Source of the DNA: Natronococcus sp. A-GB1
Lineage (GTDB): Archaea > Halobacteriota > Halobacteria > Halobacteriales > Natrialbaceae
Length of the DNA stretch: 64,000 bases
Assembly (NCBI RefSeq): GCF_029688845.1
Contig: NZ_JARUKW010000003.1
Coordinates: forward strand, 62,001-126,000
Direction: 5' to 3'
A program made the translations under genes and the position numbers. Each line of letters starts with the position of its first letter. The first letter of the stretch is position 1. The notes below the pieces were generated by a model, which was given only the letters and a program-made list of their open reading frames with translations, searched no databases and had not been told where the DNA came from. This document shows positions 1-8,580 of this stretch, piece by piece.

Positions 1-187
1 GGATCCCGAAGGAGGCCATCATGGAGGGGAACGTTCCCGCGGTGGACTTGTTGCTCTGGCGCGGGAACTCGTCTTCCGCCTCCGTTTCGAGGACGACGAC
101 GTCGTAGCCTCGGATCGCGAGGTCGCGAGCACACTGGGCACCGGCCGGTCCGGCCCCGGCGACGACTACATCGTAACGCTCGTTCAT
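1..187 (-). CDS. FAD-dependent reductase, geranylgeranyl reductase-like (N-terminal part)
   Basis: Only the first 62 residues are in the window; the gene runs off the left edge. The start ATG is at 187. The N-terminus reads MNERYDVVVAGAGPAGAQCA, a Rossmann FAD-binding motif (GxGxxG type), followed about 20 residues later by an acidic residue closing the second beta strand (VVVLE). This is the dinucleotide-binding start of the FAD-dependent oxidoreductase superfamily. The GPAGAQCARDLA pattern resembles geranylgeranyl reductases, which saturate archaeal isoprenoid lipid chains, but halogenases and other flavoproteins share it. The family is seen; the specific substrate is inferred. Confidence 0.7.
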   Translation of the reverse strand, partial: MNERYDVVVAGAGPAGAQCARDLAIRGYDVVVLETEAEDEFPRQSNKSTAGTFPSMMASFGI

Positions 188-331
188 AGTGCTGAAACTG
201 TCTCGCCCCCTAATGAGTTTGTCCAAGCAGTTGCGTCCCCGGCCAGCCAACGGAACCGCGATGCGGCGGTGAGTTCGACGTAGTTCGGGATGCTCGGCGC
301 CGCTCGAGCGACTCGTCGGCCCCGAAATTCC

Positions 332-481
332 TCACTCGCTGTATCCTTCCTGCATGAACGTCCCCTCGGTCTCGTAGATCGAGACCAGCTCCTCGACGAA
401 CTCCTCGAGGGACTGGCCCTCGTCGCAGTGGCTGTCGAGTCGGTCCTTGAGGTCGTCGCTGATCTCGAGGGTGTGAGTCAT
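332..481 (-). CDS. small antitoxin-like haloarchaeal protein (49 aa)
   Basis: Starts at the ATG at 481, where the product MTHTLEISDDLKDRLDSHCD begins; a longer upstream reading has arginine-rich, non-haloarchaeal composition and is rejected. The 49-residue acidic protein has a short beta strand (THTLEIS) followed by two helices (DDLKDRLDSH, SLEEFVEELVSIYE), the general shape of ribbon-helix-helix or VapB-type antitoxins. Such proteins are common in haloarchaea, often without a neighbouring toxin, and no toxin gene adjoins it here. A DNA-binding role is inference. Confidence 0.7.
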   Translation of the reverse strand: MTHTLEISDDLKDRLDSHCDEGQSLEEFVEELVSIYETEGTFMQEGYSE

Positions 482-627
482 GGGTGATCGTCGGTCGTAC
501 TCCCACCCCCGCAGGCAAATAACTCGGGGACGCGTGTGCAGCCGGCGGTGGAAGGCGACGGAGCGAGAGGACCCCAGCCGGCACGAGACGGCACCGCGAT
601 TATCCTCCCTCAGGAGAAAGGTGACGT

Positions 628-870
628 ATGGTAGCGACACTGACCGATGACGACGTTGGGAAGAAAGTGATCGACGCGGAAGGGAAAGAACTCGGCATCG
701 TCGCGAAGGTCGAGAACGAGCAAGCCTCGGTCGATCCGAACCCGAGCGTCGCGGAGCACCTGCTCGCGAAGATCGGCGTCGAGGGCGAGGACGACGAGGA
801 CTACCTCGTCACCGAGGGTATGGTCGACCGAATTGACGACGACACCGTCGTCCTCCAGGGCGACATCTAG
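628..870 (+). CDS. PRC-barrel-like small protein (80 aa)
   Basis: An 80-residue acidic protein beginning MVATLTDDDVGKKVIDAEGK. The pattern of DDVGKKVID-x-EGKELGIV followed by DxDDTVVLQGDI at the end is that of a PRC-barrel-type beta barrel, a fold used in RNA processing factors and photosynthetic reaction centres. It is divergently transcribed from the antitoxin-like gene, sharing an intergenic region of about 145 bp. Its function is not known. The domain call rests on strand pattern only. Confidence 0.75.
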   Translation: MVATLTDDDVGKKVIDAEGKELGIVAKVENEQASVDPNPSVAEHLLAKIGVEGEDDEDYLVTEGMVDRIDDDTVVLQGDI

Positions 871-955
871 CGCTCCTCCCTGCCTCAGTCGGGATCGCCG
901 GTTTTCGGTCCGCGATAACGTCCCGAGCGTAAGCGTCGGCGTCGACTCGAGGGCG

Positions 956-1147
956 TCAGGACGGATGCTGGTGGCTGAGTCGTTCGGCCACCACGTTCGG
1001 TATCGGCATGTTACAGTCCTTGCACTTCCAGCTCCGGCGCACTCCGCTTCGATCCTCGATCATGTCCTGTCTGAACTGCAGCGTCGCGCCACAGGTGCAC
1101 CTGTGGGTCGTCGGGGACATACTCGAGGGTTCGCGTGCTCGACTCAA
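956..1147 (-). CDS. small zinc-ribbon-like protein
   Basis: Up to 63 residues; a second ATG at 1120 gives 54 residues (MSPTTHRCTCGATLQFR) and may be the true start. The protein carries CTCG near its N-terminus and WKCKDCNMPIP in the second half, two Cys pairs able to form one zinc ribbon, so a nucleic-acid or protein-binding role is plausible. It lies 15 bp downstream of the coiled-coil gene on the same strand, so the two are probably cotranscribed. I do not recognise a named family. Confidence 0.55.
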   Translation of the reverse strand: MSRAREPSSMSPTTHRCTCGATLQFRQDMIEDRSGVRRSWKCKDCNMPIPNVVAERLSHQHPS

Positions 1148-1162
1148 AGATCCACTGGTCGG

Positions 1163-1657
1163 TTACTCGTCCTCGCTGGCCTCGAGCGCGATCTCACAGA
1201 GCGTCTCGCGCTCGTCGAAGTACGCCGGCGCGTCGGCCTCGGCCTCGAACTCGACGATGCGGTTCAGCGCCTCCTGGCCCTCGTCGACCTCCGTCTGGAG
1301 GTCGGCTGCCAGCTCCGTGTAGCCGGCCGACAGTTCCTGGAACGCCTGGATGCGGGCCTGCTTGGCGTCGACGAGCGCCTGCTTCTCCTCGAGGTCCCGT
1401 CCCGCGGCCTCGAGGTCGTCGACATCGGTCCCGTCGACGGGTCCGGTCGCCGACGGCGGTCGCTCGGTTCGCGGGGTGTCGGTCGATCGCTCCTCGAGTT
1501 CCGAGCGCAGCTCGGCCAGCCGCTCGTCGATCTCGTCCAGCAGTTCGTTTGCTTCGTTGGTCATCGTCTCAACCCGACCGGACAGCAGGCCCGCCTGAGT
1601 GTGACAGTACTCGACGAACTCCGAGACCGACGGGGGCGCTTCGGTGTCGTCGCTCAT
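1163..1657 (-). CDS. coiled-coil protein of unknown function
   Basis: A 164-residue strongly acidic protein starting [20 protein letters not shown]. Residues about 30-55 ([20 protein letters not shown]) and 85-145 ([20 protein letters not shown]) show heptad-like spacing of Leu, Ala and Ile, so two coiled-coil helices joined by a Pro/Thr-rich linker are expected. No catalytic motif or membrane segment is visible. It precedes the small zinc-ribbon gene in a likely two-gene transcript and is divergent from uvrA. It is probably a lineage-specific haloarchaeal protein; function unknown. Confidence 0.7.
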   Translation of the reverse strand: MSDDTEAPPSVSEFVEYCHTQAGLLSGRVETMTNEANELLDEIDERLAELRSELEERSTDTPRTERPPSATGPVDGTDVDDLEAAGRDLEEKQALVDAKQARIQAFQELSAGYTELAADLQTEVDEGQEALNRIVEFEAEADAPAYFDERETLCEIALEASEDE

Positions 1658-1833
1658 ACTCGACCCGTTCGTGCTTCCAACCGAAGTCAGTTCGGCTCGC
1701 TGAGTAGCCGAATGTTACCACACCACTCTGTGTTGGGCTTTCAGACGGGTTAAGTTCCTTCGACCCCTGGCTCGGGTATAATGATTCGTCCGTCAGCGCA
1801 ATCACCGTTTCACGCCCGTCTCCGGAGGGTTCT

Positions 1834-4797
1834 ATGAGTCGGGACACGATCGAGGTTCGCGGCGCTGAGGAACACAACCTCAAGGACATCGACGTTACGA
1901 TCCCGCGGGAGGCGTTTACCGTCGTCACCGGACTCTCGGGGTCGGGGAAGTCCTCGCTCGCGTTCGAGACGGTGTACGCCGAGGGACAGCGACGCTACAT
2001 CGAGAGCCTGTCGGCGTACGCTCGGAACTTTCTGGGCCAGATGGACAAACCGCAGGTCGAAACCGTCGAGGGGCTCTCCCCGGCGATCTCGATCGACCAG
2101 AAGAACGCGGCGAACAATCCCCGCTCGACGGTCGGCACCGTCACGGAACTCCACGACTACCTCCGTCTGCTCTACGCCCGCGTCGGCACCCCCCACTGTC
2201 CCGAGTGTGGTCGGGAGGTCGGCGAGCAGTCGGCCCAGAACATGGTCGAGCGCATCCTCGAGCTCCCCGAAGGGACGAAAGCCAAGCTCGCGGCCCCTGT
2301 CGTCCGCGACCAGAAGGGCGCCTTCGAGGACCTGTTCGACGAGCTCGTCTCAGAGGGCTATTCTCGAGTAGAGGTCGACGGCGAGGAACACGACCTCACG
2401 CTCGAGAAACCAGATCTCGACGAGAACTTCGACCACACGATCGACGTCGTCGTCGACCGCGTGAAGGTCTCGACGGAGGCCCGACCGCGGATCATCGACA
2501 GCGTCGAGACGGCGCTCGAGGAGGCCGAGGGCGTCCTGAAGGTGATCCTGCCCGACGCCCCGGAGGAGGTTGCCGCCGAACTCGGCGAGGAGTCCCGCCA
2601 GACGGGCGCGCTCGGCGACGAGGACGAGGCCGACGACCGCTTCGTCGTCGAGTTCTCGAAGGATCTGGCCTGTACGCACTGCGGGATCGACGTCCCCGAG
2701 ATCGAGACCCGGTCCTTTTCGTTCAACTCGCCCCACGGCGCCTGCCCCGAGTGTGAGGGCCTGGGCGAGACCAAGGAGGTCGACGAGAACCTCGTCGTCC
2801 AGGACACCTCGAAACCCCTGAAACACGTCTTCGAGGCCTGGAGCTACAATCGCTCGTACTACAAGACCCGACTGGACGCCGTCGCCGACCACTTCGACGT
2901 CTCGCTGTCGACCCCCTTCGAGGATCTCGACGACGACGTTCAGGAGGCGTTCCTCTACGGCACCAGCCGACAGGTACTGTTCAAACGACAGACGAAAAAC
3001 GGCACCCGCCGGAAGAAAAAGCGCTTCGAGGGCGTCATCCCGAACCTCGAACGGCGCTACCTCGAGACCGACTCCGACTCGACGCGGGAACACATCGAGG
3101 ACTACATGTCGGTCACGGAGTGCCCCGCGTGTGACGGCACCCGCCTGAAGCCCGCCTCGCGGGCGGTGCTCGTCGATGGCACCGCGATCACCGAGATCAA
3201 CGCACAGAGCATCGGCGACGCCCGCGACTACTTCGAGGCGATGGAGGCCGACCTCACCGAGCGCGAGCGCGTGATCGCCGAGGAGATCCTCAAAGAGATC
3301 CGCGCCCGACTGGGCTTCATGTGCGAGGTCGGCCTCGAGTACCTGACTCTCGACCGCGAGGCCGCCACCCTCTCGGGCGGGGAGAGCCAGCGCATCCGGC
3401 TCGCCACGCAGATCGGCTCGGGTCTCGTCGGCGTACTGTACGTCCTCGACGAGCCCTCGATCGGGCTCCACCAGCGGGACAACGACCGCCTGCTCGACAC
3501 GCTCGAGGAGCTTCGGGATCTGGGCAACACCCTCCTCGTCGTCGAGCACGACGAGGAGACGATGCGCCGCGCGGACAACGTCATCGACATGGGTCCCGGC
3601 CCCGGCAAGCGAGGTGGCGAGGTCGTCGTCAACGGCTCCGTCGACGAGGTGAAGGCCTGTGAGGAGTCAATCACCGGCGACTACCTCTCCGGCCGCGAGC
3701 AGATCCCGGTGCCCGACGAACGGCGCGACGCCGACGGAGCGCTCACCATTCGAGGCGCCCGCCAGCACAACCTCGCCGATCTGGACGTCGACCTTCCGCT
3801 GGGGAACTTCACCGCGATCACGGGCGTCTCCGGCTCCGGAAAATCGACGCTGATGCACGACGTGCTGTACAAGGGCCTCGCGCGGCAGATGAACGACAAC
3901 ACGAGCGTCATTCCGGGCGACCACGACGGCCTCGAGGGCCTCGACGCGATCGAGACCGTCCGCCTGATCGACCAGTCGCCGATCGGCCGGACGCCACGGT
4001 CGAACCCGGCGACGTACACCAACGTCTTCGACTACGTCCGCGAGCTGTTCGCCCAGACCAAGCTCTCGAAGCAGCGCGGCTACGAGAAGGGGCGGTTCTC
4101 CTTCAACGTCAAGGGCGGCCGCTGTGAGGAGTGTGGCGGCCAGGGGACGGTCAAGATCGAGATGAACTTCCTCTCGGACGTGTACGTCCCCTGTGAGGAG
4201 TGTGACGGCGCCCGCTACAACGACGCCACGCTGGACGTCACCTACAAGGGCAAGACGATCGCCGACGTGCTCGACATGGAGGTCGAGGAGGCCTACGAGT
4301 TCTTTGAGTCCTCGAGCCAGATCCGCCGTCGCCTCGAGCTGCTGAAGGACGTCGGGCTGGGCTACATGACGCTCGGCCAGCCTTCGACGACGCTTTCCGG
4401 CGGGGAGGCCCAGCGGATCAAGCTCGCCGAGGAGCTCGGCAAGAAGGATTCGGGCGAGACGCTGTACCTACTCGACGAGCCCACTACGGGCCTGCACCAC
4501 GAGGACGAGCGCAAGCTGATCGACGTCCTCCACCGCCTGACCGACAACGGCAACACCGTCGTCGTCATCGAGCACGAACTCGACCTCGTCAAGAACGCCG
4601 ACCACGTCATCGACCTCGGCCCCGAGGGCGGCGAGCACGGCGGCGAGATCGTCGCCACCGGCACTCCCGAAGAGGTCGCCCACCTCGAGGGCTCCCACAC
4701 GGGACAGTACCTGCGGGACCTGCTGCCGAAAGTCGACCTCGAGGGGCCCCGCGGCGAGCGCGTCGAGCCCGTGACCGCGCCGATGGACGACGACTGA
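1834..4797 (+). CDS. uvrA: excinuclease ABC subunit A
   Basis: A 987-residue damage-recognition ATPase of nucleotide excision repair, which loads UvrB on lesions. Two ABC modules are visible: Walker [11 protein letters not shown] near residue 33 and [10 protein letters not shown] near 663, each paired with an ABC signature ([12 protein letters not shown] near 513, [12 protein letters not shown] near 855). Zinc-binding Cys pairs occur ([18 protein letters not shown]). Length and order match bacterial-type UvrA, which haloarchaea carry. A purine-rich GGAGGG stands 6 nt before the ATG, one of the few clear Shine-Dalgarno-like sites here. The gene ends at a palindrome starting with its stop codon. 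Confidence 0.98.
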   Translation: MSRDTIEVRGAEEHNLKDIDVTIPREAFTVVTGLSGSGKSSLAFETVYAEGQRRYIESLSAYARNFLGQMDKPQVETVEGLSPAISIDQKNAANNPRSTVGTVTELHDYLRLLYARVGTPHCPECGREVGEQSAQNMVERILELPEGTKAKLAAPVVRDQKGAFEDLFDELVSEGYSRVEVDGEEHDLTLEKPDLDENFDHTIDVVVDRVKVSTEARPRIIDSVETALEEAEGVLKVILPDAPEEVAAELGEESRQTGALGDEDEADDRFVVEFSKDLACTHCGIDVPEIETRSFSFNSPHGACPECEGLGETKEVDENLVVQDTSKPLKHVFEAWSYNRSYYKTRLDAVADHFDVSLSTPFEDLDDDVQEAFLYGTSRQVLFKRQTKNGTRRKKKRFEGVIPNLERRYLETDSDSTREHIEDYMSVTECPACDGTRLKPASRAVLVDGTAITEINAQSIGDARDYFEAMEADLTERERVIAEEILKEIRARLGFMCEVGLEYLTLDREAATLSGGESQRIRLATQIGSGLVGVLYVLDEPSIGLHQRDNDRLLDTLEELRDLGNTLLVVEHDEETMRRADNVIDMGPGPGKRGGEVVVNGSVDEVKACEESITGDYLSGREQIPVPDERRDADGALTIRGARQHNLADLDVDLPLGNFTAITGVSGSGKSTLMHDVLYKGLARQMNDNTSVIPGDHDGLEGLDAIETVRLIDQSPIGRTPRSNPATYTNVFDYVRELFAQTKLSKQRGYEKGRFSFNVKGGRCEECGGQGTVKIEMNFLSDVYVPCEECDGARYNDATLDVTYKGKTIADVLDMEVEEAYEFFESSSQIRRRLELLKDVGLGYMTLGQPSTTLSGGEAQRIKLAEELGKKDSGETLYLLDEPTTGLHHEDERKLIDVLHRLTDNGNTVVVIEHELDLVKNADHVIDLGPEGGEHGGEIVATGTPEEVAHLEGSHTGQYLRDLLPKVDLEGPRGERVEPVTAPMDDD

Positions 4798-4821
4798 TAC
4801 GGTTCGCTGAGCAAACCGTAC
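4797..4821. repeat. palindrome at the 3' end of uvrA
   Basis: Immediately after the uvrA stop, TACGGTTCGCT and AGCAAACCGTA form a near-perfect hairpin with a minimal loop. It may act as a 3' end or terminator. The outer arms resemble those of the larger palindrome at 13668-13749, which also begins at a stop codon preceded by GACGACGAC. Confidence 0.6.
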
Positions 4822-4881
4822 GAGACGGGCGGCGCGCGATCGGAACCGTTACCAGCCCGATCTTCCTACTCTCGCGGACGA

Positions 4882-5277
4882 ATGAGCGACCGAAAGGACA
4901 GCCTTCGACGGGGCTTTCTCGGCGTCGGCGTCGTCACGATCGTCCTCGCGGTAGGGATCGTCGCCCTCGCGGGAACGACGCCCGTGACGGCGGCGCTGTT
5001 CGGCTGGCTCGCGATCGGCGGCTGTCTGCTGGTCGTCGCCGCCGTCCGCGAGCGACTCGCGAGCGTCGGCTGGCCCCGGATCGGCGCCGTCGGCCTGGCG
5101 GTGCTCGCGCTGGGCGCGACGACGCTCGGATTCGTGCAGCTGCTCGCCGGCGCCGGCGGCTGGACCCTGCTCAACGGCCTCGTCATGCTGGCCGCCGGAC
5201 TCGTGCTCGTGTTGCTCACCCTCGAGTGCTGGCTCGGCGGCGTCGGGATGGCGCCGGAGACGTTCGCCGTCGACTGA
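4882..5277 (+). CDS. four-helix membrane protein of unknown function
   Basis: 131 residues, starting MSDRKDSLRRGFLGVGVVTI. The remainder is four hydrophobic segments (about residues 12-30, 36-55, 68-90 and 96-118) separated by short charged loops such as VRERLASVGWPRIG, giving a small integral membrane protein with a cytosolic basic N-terminus. No catalytic or transport motif is visible. It sits between uvrA and another small membrane protein on the same strand. Conserved haloarchaeal-type protein, function unknown. Confidence 0.75.
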   Translation: MSDRKDSLRRGFLGVGVVTIVLAVGIVALAGTTPVTAALFGWLAIGGCLLVVAAVRERLASVGWPRIGAVGLAVLALGATTLGFVQLLAGAGGWTLLNGLVMLAAGLVLVLLTLECWLGGVGMAPETFAVD

Positions 5278-5320
5278 CCGCGAACGGAACGGATTTGATC
5301 CGGGCGACTCGAGCCATCGT

Positions 5321-5518
5321 ATGGGCTCGGACGACCGGTGTCAGATGGGGGGCTGTACGCGCGCGGCCGACCGCACGATGACGTTCAAGAGCCACGAGGA
5401 TATCGACGTCTGTGCGACCCACTACCGGCGCAACGTCGCGATCAAGTACGGCGTGCTGGTCGCCATTTCAGTCGTTCTCGCCGGGCTCGGACTGGGAGCC
5501 TACTGGCTGCTTCTCTGA
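5321..5518 (+). CDS. small Cys-containing membrane protein (65 aa)
   Basis: The product starts MGSDDRCQMGGCTRAADRTM. It has a Cys-rich head (C-x4-C, then DVCATHY, i.e. a possible Cys3His zinc site) and a single C-terminal transmembrane helix (IKYGVLVAISVVLAGLGLGA) ending in YWLLL. This is a common haloarchaeal small-protein architecture: a metal-binding head anchored to the membrane. It is 44 bp after the preceding membrane gene and may be cotranscribed. Function unknown. Confidence 0.75.
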   Translation: MGSDDRCQMGGCTRAADRTMTFKSHEDIDVCATHYRRNVAIKYGVLVAISVVLAGLGLGAYWLLL

Positions 5519-5576
5519 GCGACGGGCCGACAGTTCCGGGGGAACCTTTCTGCGTGCCCAGTGCCTTCCTGCGAGC

Positions 5577-6623
5577 ATGACGACCGTCTACGCCGCGTTG
5601 CGCGATCGGCTGCTCGTCTGGGAGGACGGACCCGAGGAGTTGACGACGACCAGTCGGCTCGAGGGACGGGCTCTCGAGTGTCTCGCCATCTCACCCGACG
5701 TGCCCGAACGGGTGTTCGTCGGCACCTTCGAGAGCGGCCTCCACCGCTCGACGGACGGCGGCGACTCGTTCGAATCGCTCGAGACCGAGTTCGTCCCCGA
5801 GCGCGAGTCGGGGTACGGCGGCGCCAAGAACCTCGAGAGCGCCGCCGTCACGGCGGTGACGATCAGCCCGCACGATCCCGACGTCGTCTACGCCGGAACC
5901 GAACCGAGCCGGGTCTACCGCTCGAGCGACGGCGGCGACAGTTGGGAGCACCTCGAGGGACTGACCGACCTCCCCTCGGCCGACAGCTGGTTCTTCCCGC
6001 CCAGACCCCACACCCACCACGTCCGCTGGCTCGAGGTCGATCCGTTCGATCCCGAGCGGCTCTACGTTGGGGTCGAAGCGGGGGCGTTCGTGCTGAGTCC
6101 CGACGGCGGGGAGAGCTGGCAAGAGCGCCCTCCAGGATCGCGTCGGGACAACCACAGCATGGCGACCCACCCCGACCGGGAGGGGCTCGTCTACTCGGCC
6201 GCGGGCGACGGCTTCGCCCGGTCGACCGACGGCGGCGAGTCCTGGGACCACCCCCAGGAGGGGCTCGAGCACCGCTACTGCTGGAGCGTCGCACCCGATC
6301 CGGGCGACCCGGAGTCGGTGCTGGTCTCGAGCGCCAGCGGTGCCGGCTCGGCCCACACGGCGAGTTCGGCGGAATCCTACGTGTACCGAAAGTCGGGTGT
6401 GGAGCCCTGGGAACGCCTTGAGGGCCGCGGGCTGCCGACCGGTGAGGGAGTGGTCCGCGCCGAGCTCGCCACCGGGACCGAGCCCGGGGTCGTCTACGCC
6501 GTGAACAACCGCGGTCCGTTCCGGACCACGAACTTCGGCGACTCGTGGGAGCGACTCGAGGTGACGTGGCCGGAGGGGCTCGAGGCGCAGGCACCCCGGG
6601 GGCTGGCAGTGCTCGAGGGCTGA
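5577..6623 (+). CDS. BNR/Vps10-like beta-propeller protein
   Basis: 348 residues from the ATG at 5577 (MTTVYAALRDRLLVWEDGPE); the longer upstream frame overlaps the previous gene and is rejected. The protein contains repeated Asp-box/BNR-type motifs: STDGGDSFES, SSDGGDSWEHL, SPDGGESWQE, STDGGESWDH and TTNFGDSWERL, each preceded by a strand such as VVYAGTEPSRVYRS. These predict a beta-propeller like sialidase or sortilin (Vps10) domains. No signal peptide is visible, so it appears cytosolic. Sialidase activity is not supported because catalytic residues cannot be assigned. Substrate unknown. Confidence 0.85.
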   Translation: MTTVYAALRDRLLVWEDGPEELTTTSRLEGRALECLAISPDVPERVFVGTFESGLHRSTDGGDSFESLETEFVPERESGYGGAKNLESAAVTAVTISPHDPDVVYAGTEPSRVYRSSDGGDSWEHLEGLTDLPSADSWFFPPRPHTHHVRWLEVDPFDPERLYVGVEAGAFVLSPDGGESWQERPPGSRRDNHSMATHPDREGLVYSAAGDGFARSTDGGESWDHPQEGLEHRYCWSVAPDPGDPESVLVSSASGAGSAHTASSAESYVYRKSGVEPWERLEGRGLPTGEGVVRAELATGTEPGVVYAVNNRGPFRTTNFGDSWERLEVTWPEGLEAQAPRGLAVLEG

Positions 6624-6872
6624 TCGACACTCGTACCGAGTCGGTGGCCCGTACTCGAGACGAGAACATTGGGGCAGAGAGCTATGGACGGATAGGAGCA
6701 GTCGTTGGTGACGGTCCGAACGGTCGGCGTTGAGATCGTATCGTGGAACTATGTTATGAGGTTGTTTTCACCCTATTTCAGCGAACCATCCGCTATGTAG
6801 CGAGTGCGAATGGACCGTCCGGCCTCGAGTCTGCAGCCCCGGCTAATCACCGTCGGGTGGGACTGAAAGGGG

Positions 6873-6961
6873 CTGGCCCACTGGAGGTGCGAGGCGAAGT
6901 AAGCACCGACCGAGCGGAGCGAGGGAGGCGCACAGCGAGCCGTAGCCCTCCAGTGGGCCAG
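6873..6961. repeat. long inverted repeat element in gene-poor region
   Basis: A perfect 15-bp inverted repeat (CTGGCCCACTGGAGG at 6873-6887 and its complement at 6947-6961) encloses a 59-nt spacer rich in GAGCG/GCGAG steps. Outside the arms are GGGACTGAAAGGGG on the left and GGGGCTTTCGGGGT on the right, themselves partly complementary (GAAAG/CTTTC). The region 6624-7219 holds no convincing gene. The structure could be a mobile-element remnant or a structured RNA. Confidence 0.6.
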
Positions 6962-7020
6962 GGGCTTTCGGGGTAATACTGACAGGTAGCAGGTCTTGCT
7001 CGCACGAACACAGGGGATCA

Positions 7021-7136
7021 CCACACCCTCCCCAGCCGATTCGCTCAGTCACTTCGTTCCCCTCGCTCATCCCTCGCACAGCGTCGTCGACCATCCTCAC
7101 TAACGTTCGGCCGGTCGACAGCGCGCGCCACCGCAG
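7021..7136 (+). repeat. dispersed repeat, copy A
   Basis: About 116 bp that reappear in the same orientation at 61319-61436. Shared blocks include CAGCCGATTCGCTCA, CGCTCATCCCTCGCAC, TCGACAGCG and GCGCCACCGCA, in the same order and spacing. It lies in the non-coding stretch between the propeller gene and a small membrane gene. No open frame is shared by both copies, so a non-coding dispersed element is the best reading. Confidence 0.75.
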
Positions 7137-7219
7137 GTGGATGGTCGGACCGAGCTGATACGTAGTTCACCTGCATCCATCACTTCGACGAGTACGAAAA
7201 GCGCTCTCTGACGCGCCGA

Positions 7220-7396
7220 TCAGTTCAATCTGACATACGCTCCAGCCGTGAATACGACCCCCAATGCGAAGGGAAACCACTCGCTTGTCGTCTCTGTCCC
7301 CATTATCGATGCGCCAATGATAAGTCCTAGTCCAAGGCCGAATAGTATATACAGACTGTCGCTTTTGCCTTCCGACGACTCGGTTGAGTCGCTCAT
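7220..7396 (-). CDS. small low-GC membrane protein (58 aa)
   Basis: Reads from ATG at 7396 to TGA at 7220, starting MSDSTESSEGKSDSLYILFG. A hydrophilic Ser/Glu head of about 13 residues is followed by a transmembrane helix (YILFGLGLGLIIGASIMG), a short loop (TETTSEW) and a second hydrophobic stretch (FPFALGVVFTAGAYVRL). Codon use is less GC-rich than neighbours (ATA, CTA, AGT, TTG), suggesting recent acquisition. It stands alone in a gene-poor, repeat-containing region. Function unknown; the ORF is coherent but short. Confidence 0.6.
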   Translation of the reverse strand: MSDSTESSEGKSDSLYILFGLGLGLIIGASIMGTETTSEWFPFALGVVFTAGAYVRLN

Positions 7397-7759
7397 GCCC
7401 TTCGTTTCTCACCCCTGCGTCATATAGCTCGGTTGCGACAACCCTCTCACGAGGTCCTGAGAAAACCAGATTGAGTTCCCTCACTCGAAGATCCCGATGT
7501 GAGCGAGCACACTTGGATAATCAATGCAAGCAAGCGCTACTCTTGGTAGATGGCGATCTCGGTGATCTCCGCTACCGATCGAATGGCGGCGTCTTACAGT
7601 TACGCCTCAAATAGACAGTCTTGTTCGGCTACGCAAGACGAAACGCTGGCTTTTCTTTCGGCGTCGTCGTCTGCCTCTGTACTGAGCACACAGTTTGCGG
7701 GTTGTTGAACGTCAGTTGTGAAAGCGGTGTTTCCGGCTACCGTTACGGCTCCGATACCG
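7397..7759. other. intergenic stretch without a recognisable gene
   Basis: About 360 bp of comparatively low GC between the 58-codon membrane gene and the 3' end of the membrane-protein gene at 7760. I see no ORF with haloarchaeal codon use, no tRNA and no strong hairpin. Its right end receives the convergent or terminal transcripts of the PQQ-propeller operon; the left end should hold the promoter of the small gene. Confidence 0.5.
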
Positions 7760-8578
7760 TTACACCTCCAGCGACCTCGAGAATCCCCCGCTTTCGCGGC
7801 GGTGTTCGAACAGCGACGCGACCGCGACGGCGTGGACCGGGGCGACGAGCGCGCCGGTCAGGACGGGGCCGCCGACGGGGACGCTGGCGAGGAGCCAGGC
7901 GACGATGCCGAGGACGAAGAGCAGCCCGAGTACCGACCAGCCGTCGCCACCGGTCCAGCGCCCGCTCTCTCGAAGCGCCGTCCAGGGTGACGCGCCCGCG
8001 GCAGCGAGCCCGGGGGCGGCGAAGAGCCTGACGAGCACCCAGAGCAACACCGCCAGCGGAACGAGTCCGAACAGTCCCATCTCCTGGAGGAACCCGATCG
8101 AGCCGACCAGTCGGTGAGCGAGATCGAAGAGAACGACGAGCCCGAGATACGACGACAGCGACTCGAGGTGTGCCTCCCCGTCTAGCAGCGCGGTCAGGGT
8201 GAGCACGCCCGCGACACTGACTGCGAGCAGTGAGATAACGTACAGTCCGAGCCCCCAGGCGAGATACGGGAGTTCGAGTCCAACCAGCGCCTCGAGAGGC
8301 AGCGCCGTCCCGCTCGTCGCCGTCGGATAGCCGACGAACTCGAGGTGGATCGTCGCCTCGTCAAGGCCTGCGTGCTCGAGGGCCGGGATCGGATCGCGAC
8401 GACGAAGTGCATCGATACCGGCGAGGACGACCCCCGCGAGCGCGAACGGAACGAGCAGCGTGGGGTTCCGGCGGAGCCGTGACGCGGCACTCGAGAGCAC
8501 GCCCGCGACGTTCCACTCCTGGCGGTCGTACGTGTCTCCGGTTCGGCGCTCGTGCGCGTCGTCGGAATCGGAGGACAC
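7760..8578 (-). CDS. multi-pass membrane protein, partner of PQQ-propeller protein
   Basis: 272 residues from a GTG at 8578 (VSSDSDDAHERR...), chosen because it lies 2 bp after the stop of the upstream PQQ-propeller gene; reading further upstream overlaps that gene with arginine-rich shadow sequence. After a charged N-terminus there are about five to six hydrophobic segments, e.g. TLLVPFALAGVVLAGI, VISLLAVSVAGVLTLTALL, LGLVVLFDLAHRLVGSI, VPLAVLLWVLVRLFAAPGLA and VLGLLFVLGIVAWLLA. The layout resembles haloarchaeal DUF7847-like membrane proteins. Tight coupling to the exported propeller suggests a joint envelope function, which is inference. Confidence 0.75.
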   Translation of the reverse strand: MSSDSDDAHERRTGDTYDRQEWNVAGVLSSAASRLRRNPTLLVPFALAGVVLAGIDALRRRDPIPALEHAGLDEATIHLEFVGYPTATSGTALPLEALVGLELPYLAWGLGLYVISLLAVSVAGVLTLTALLDGEAHLESLSSYLGLVVLFDLAHRLVGSIGFLQEMGLFGLVPLAVLLWVLVRLFAAPGLAAAGASPWTALRESGRWTGGDGWSVLGLLFVLGIVAWLLASVPVGGPVLTGALVAPVHAVAVASLFEHRRESGGFSRSLEV

Positions 8579-8580
8579 GG

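Noticed and set aside
6851-6880. GGGTGGGACTGAAAG resembling the tail of haloarchaeal CRISPR repeats
   Set aside because: It occurs only once here, with no regularly spaced copies and no cas genes. No CRISPR array was found in the window.
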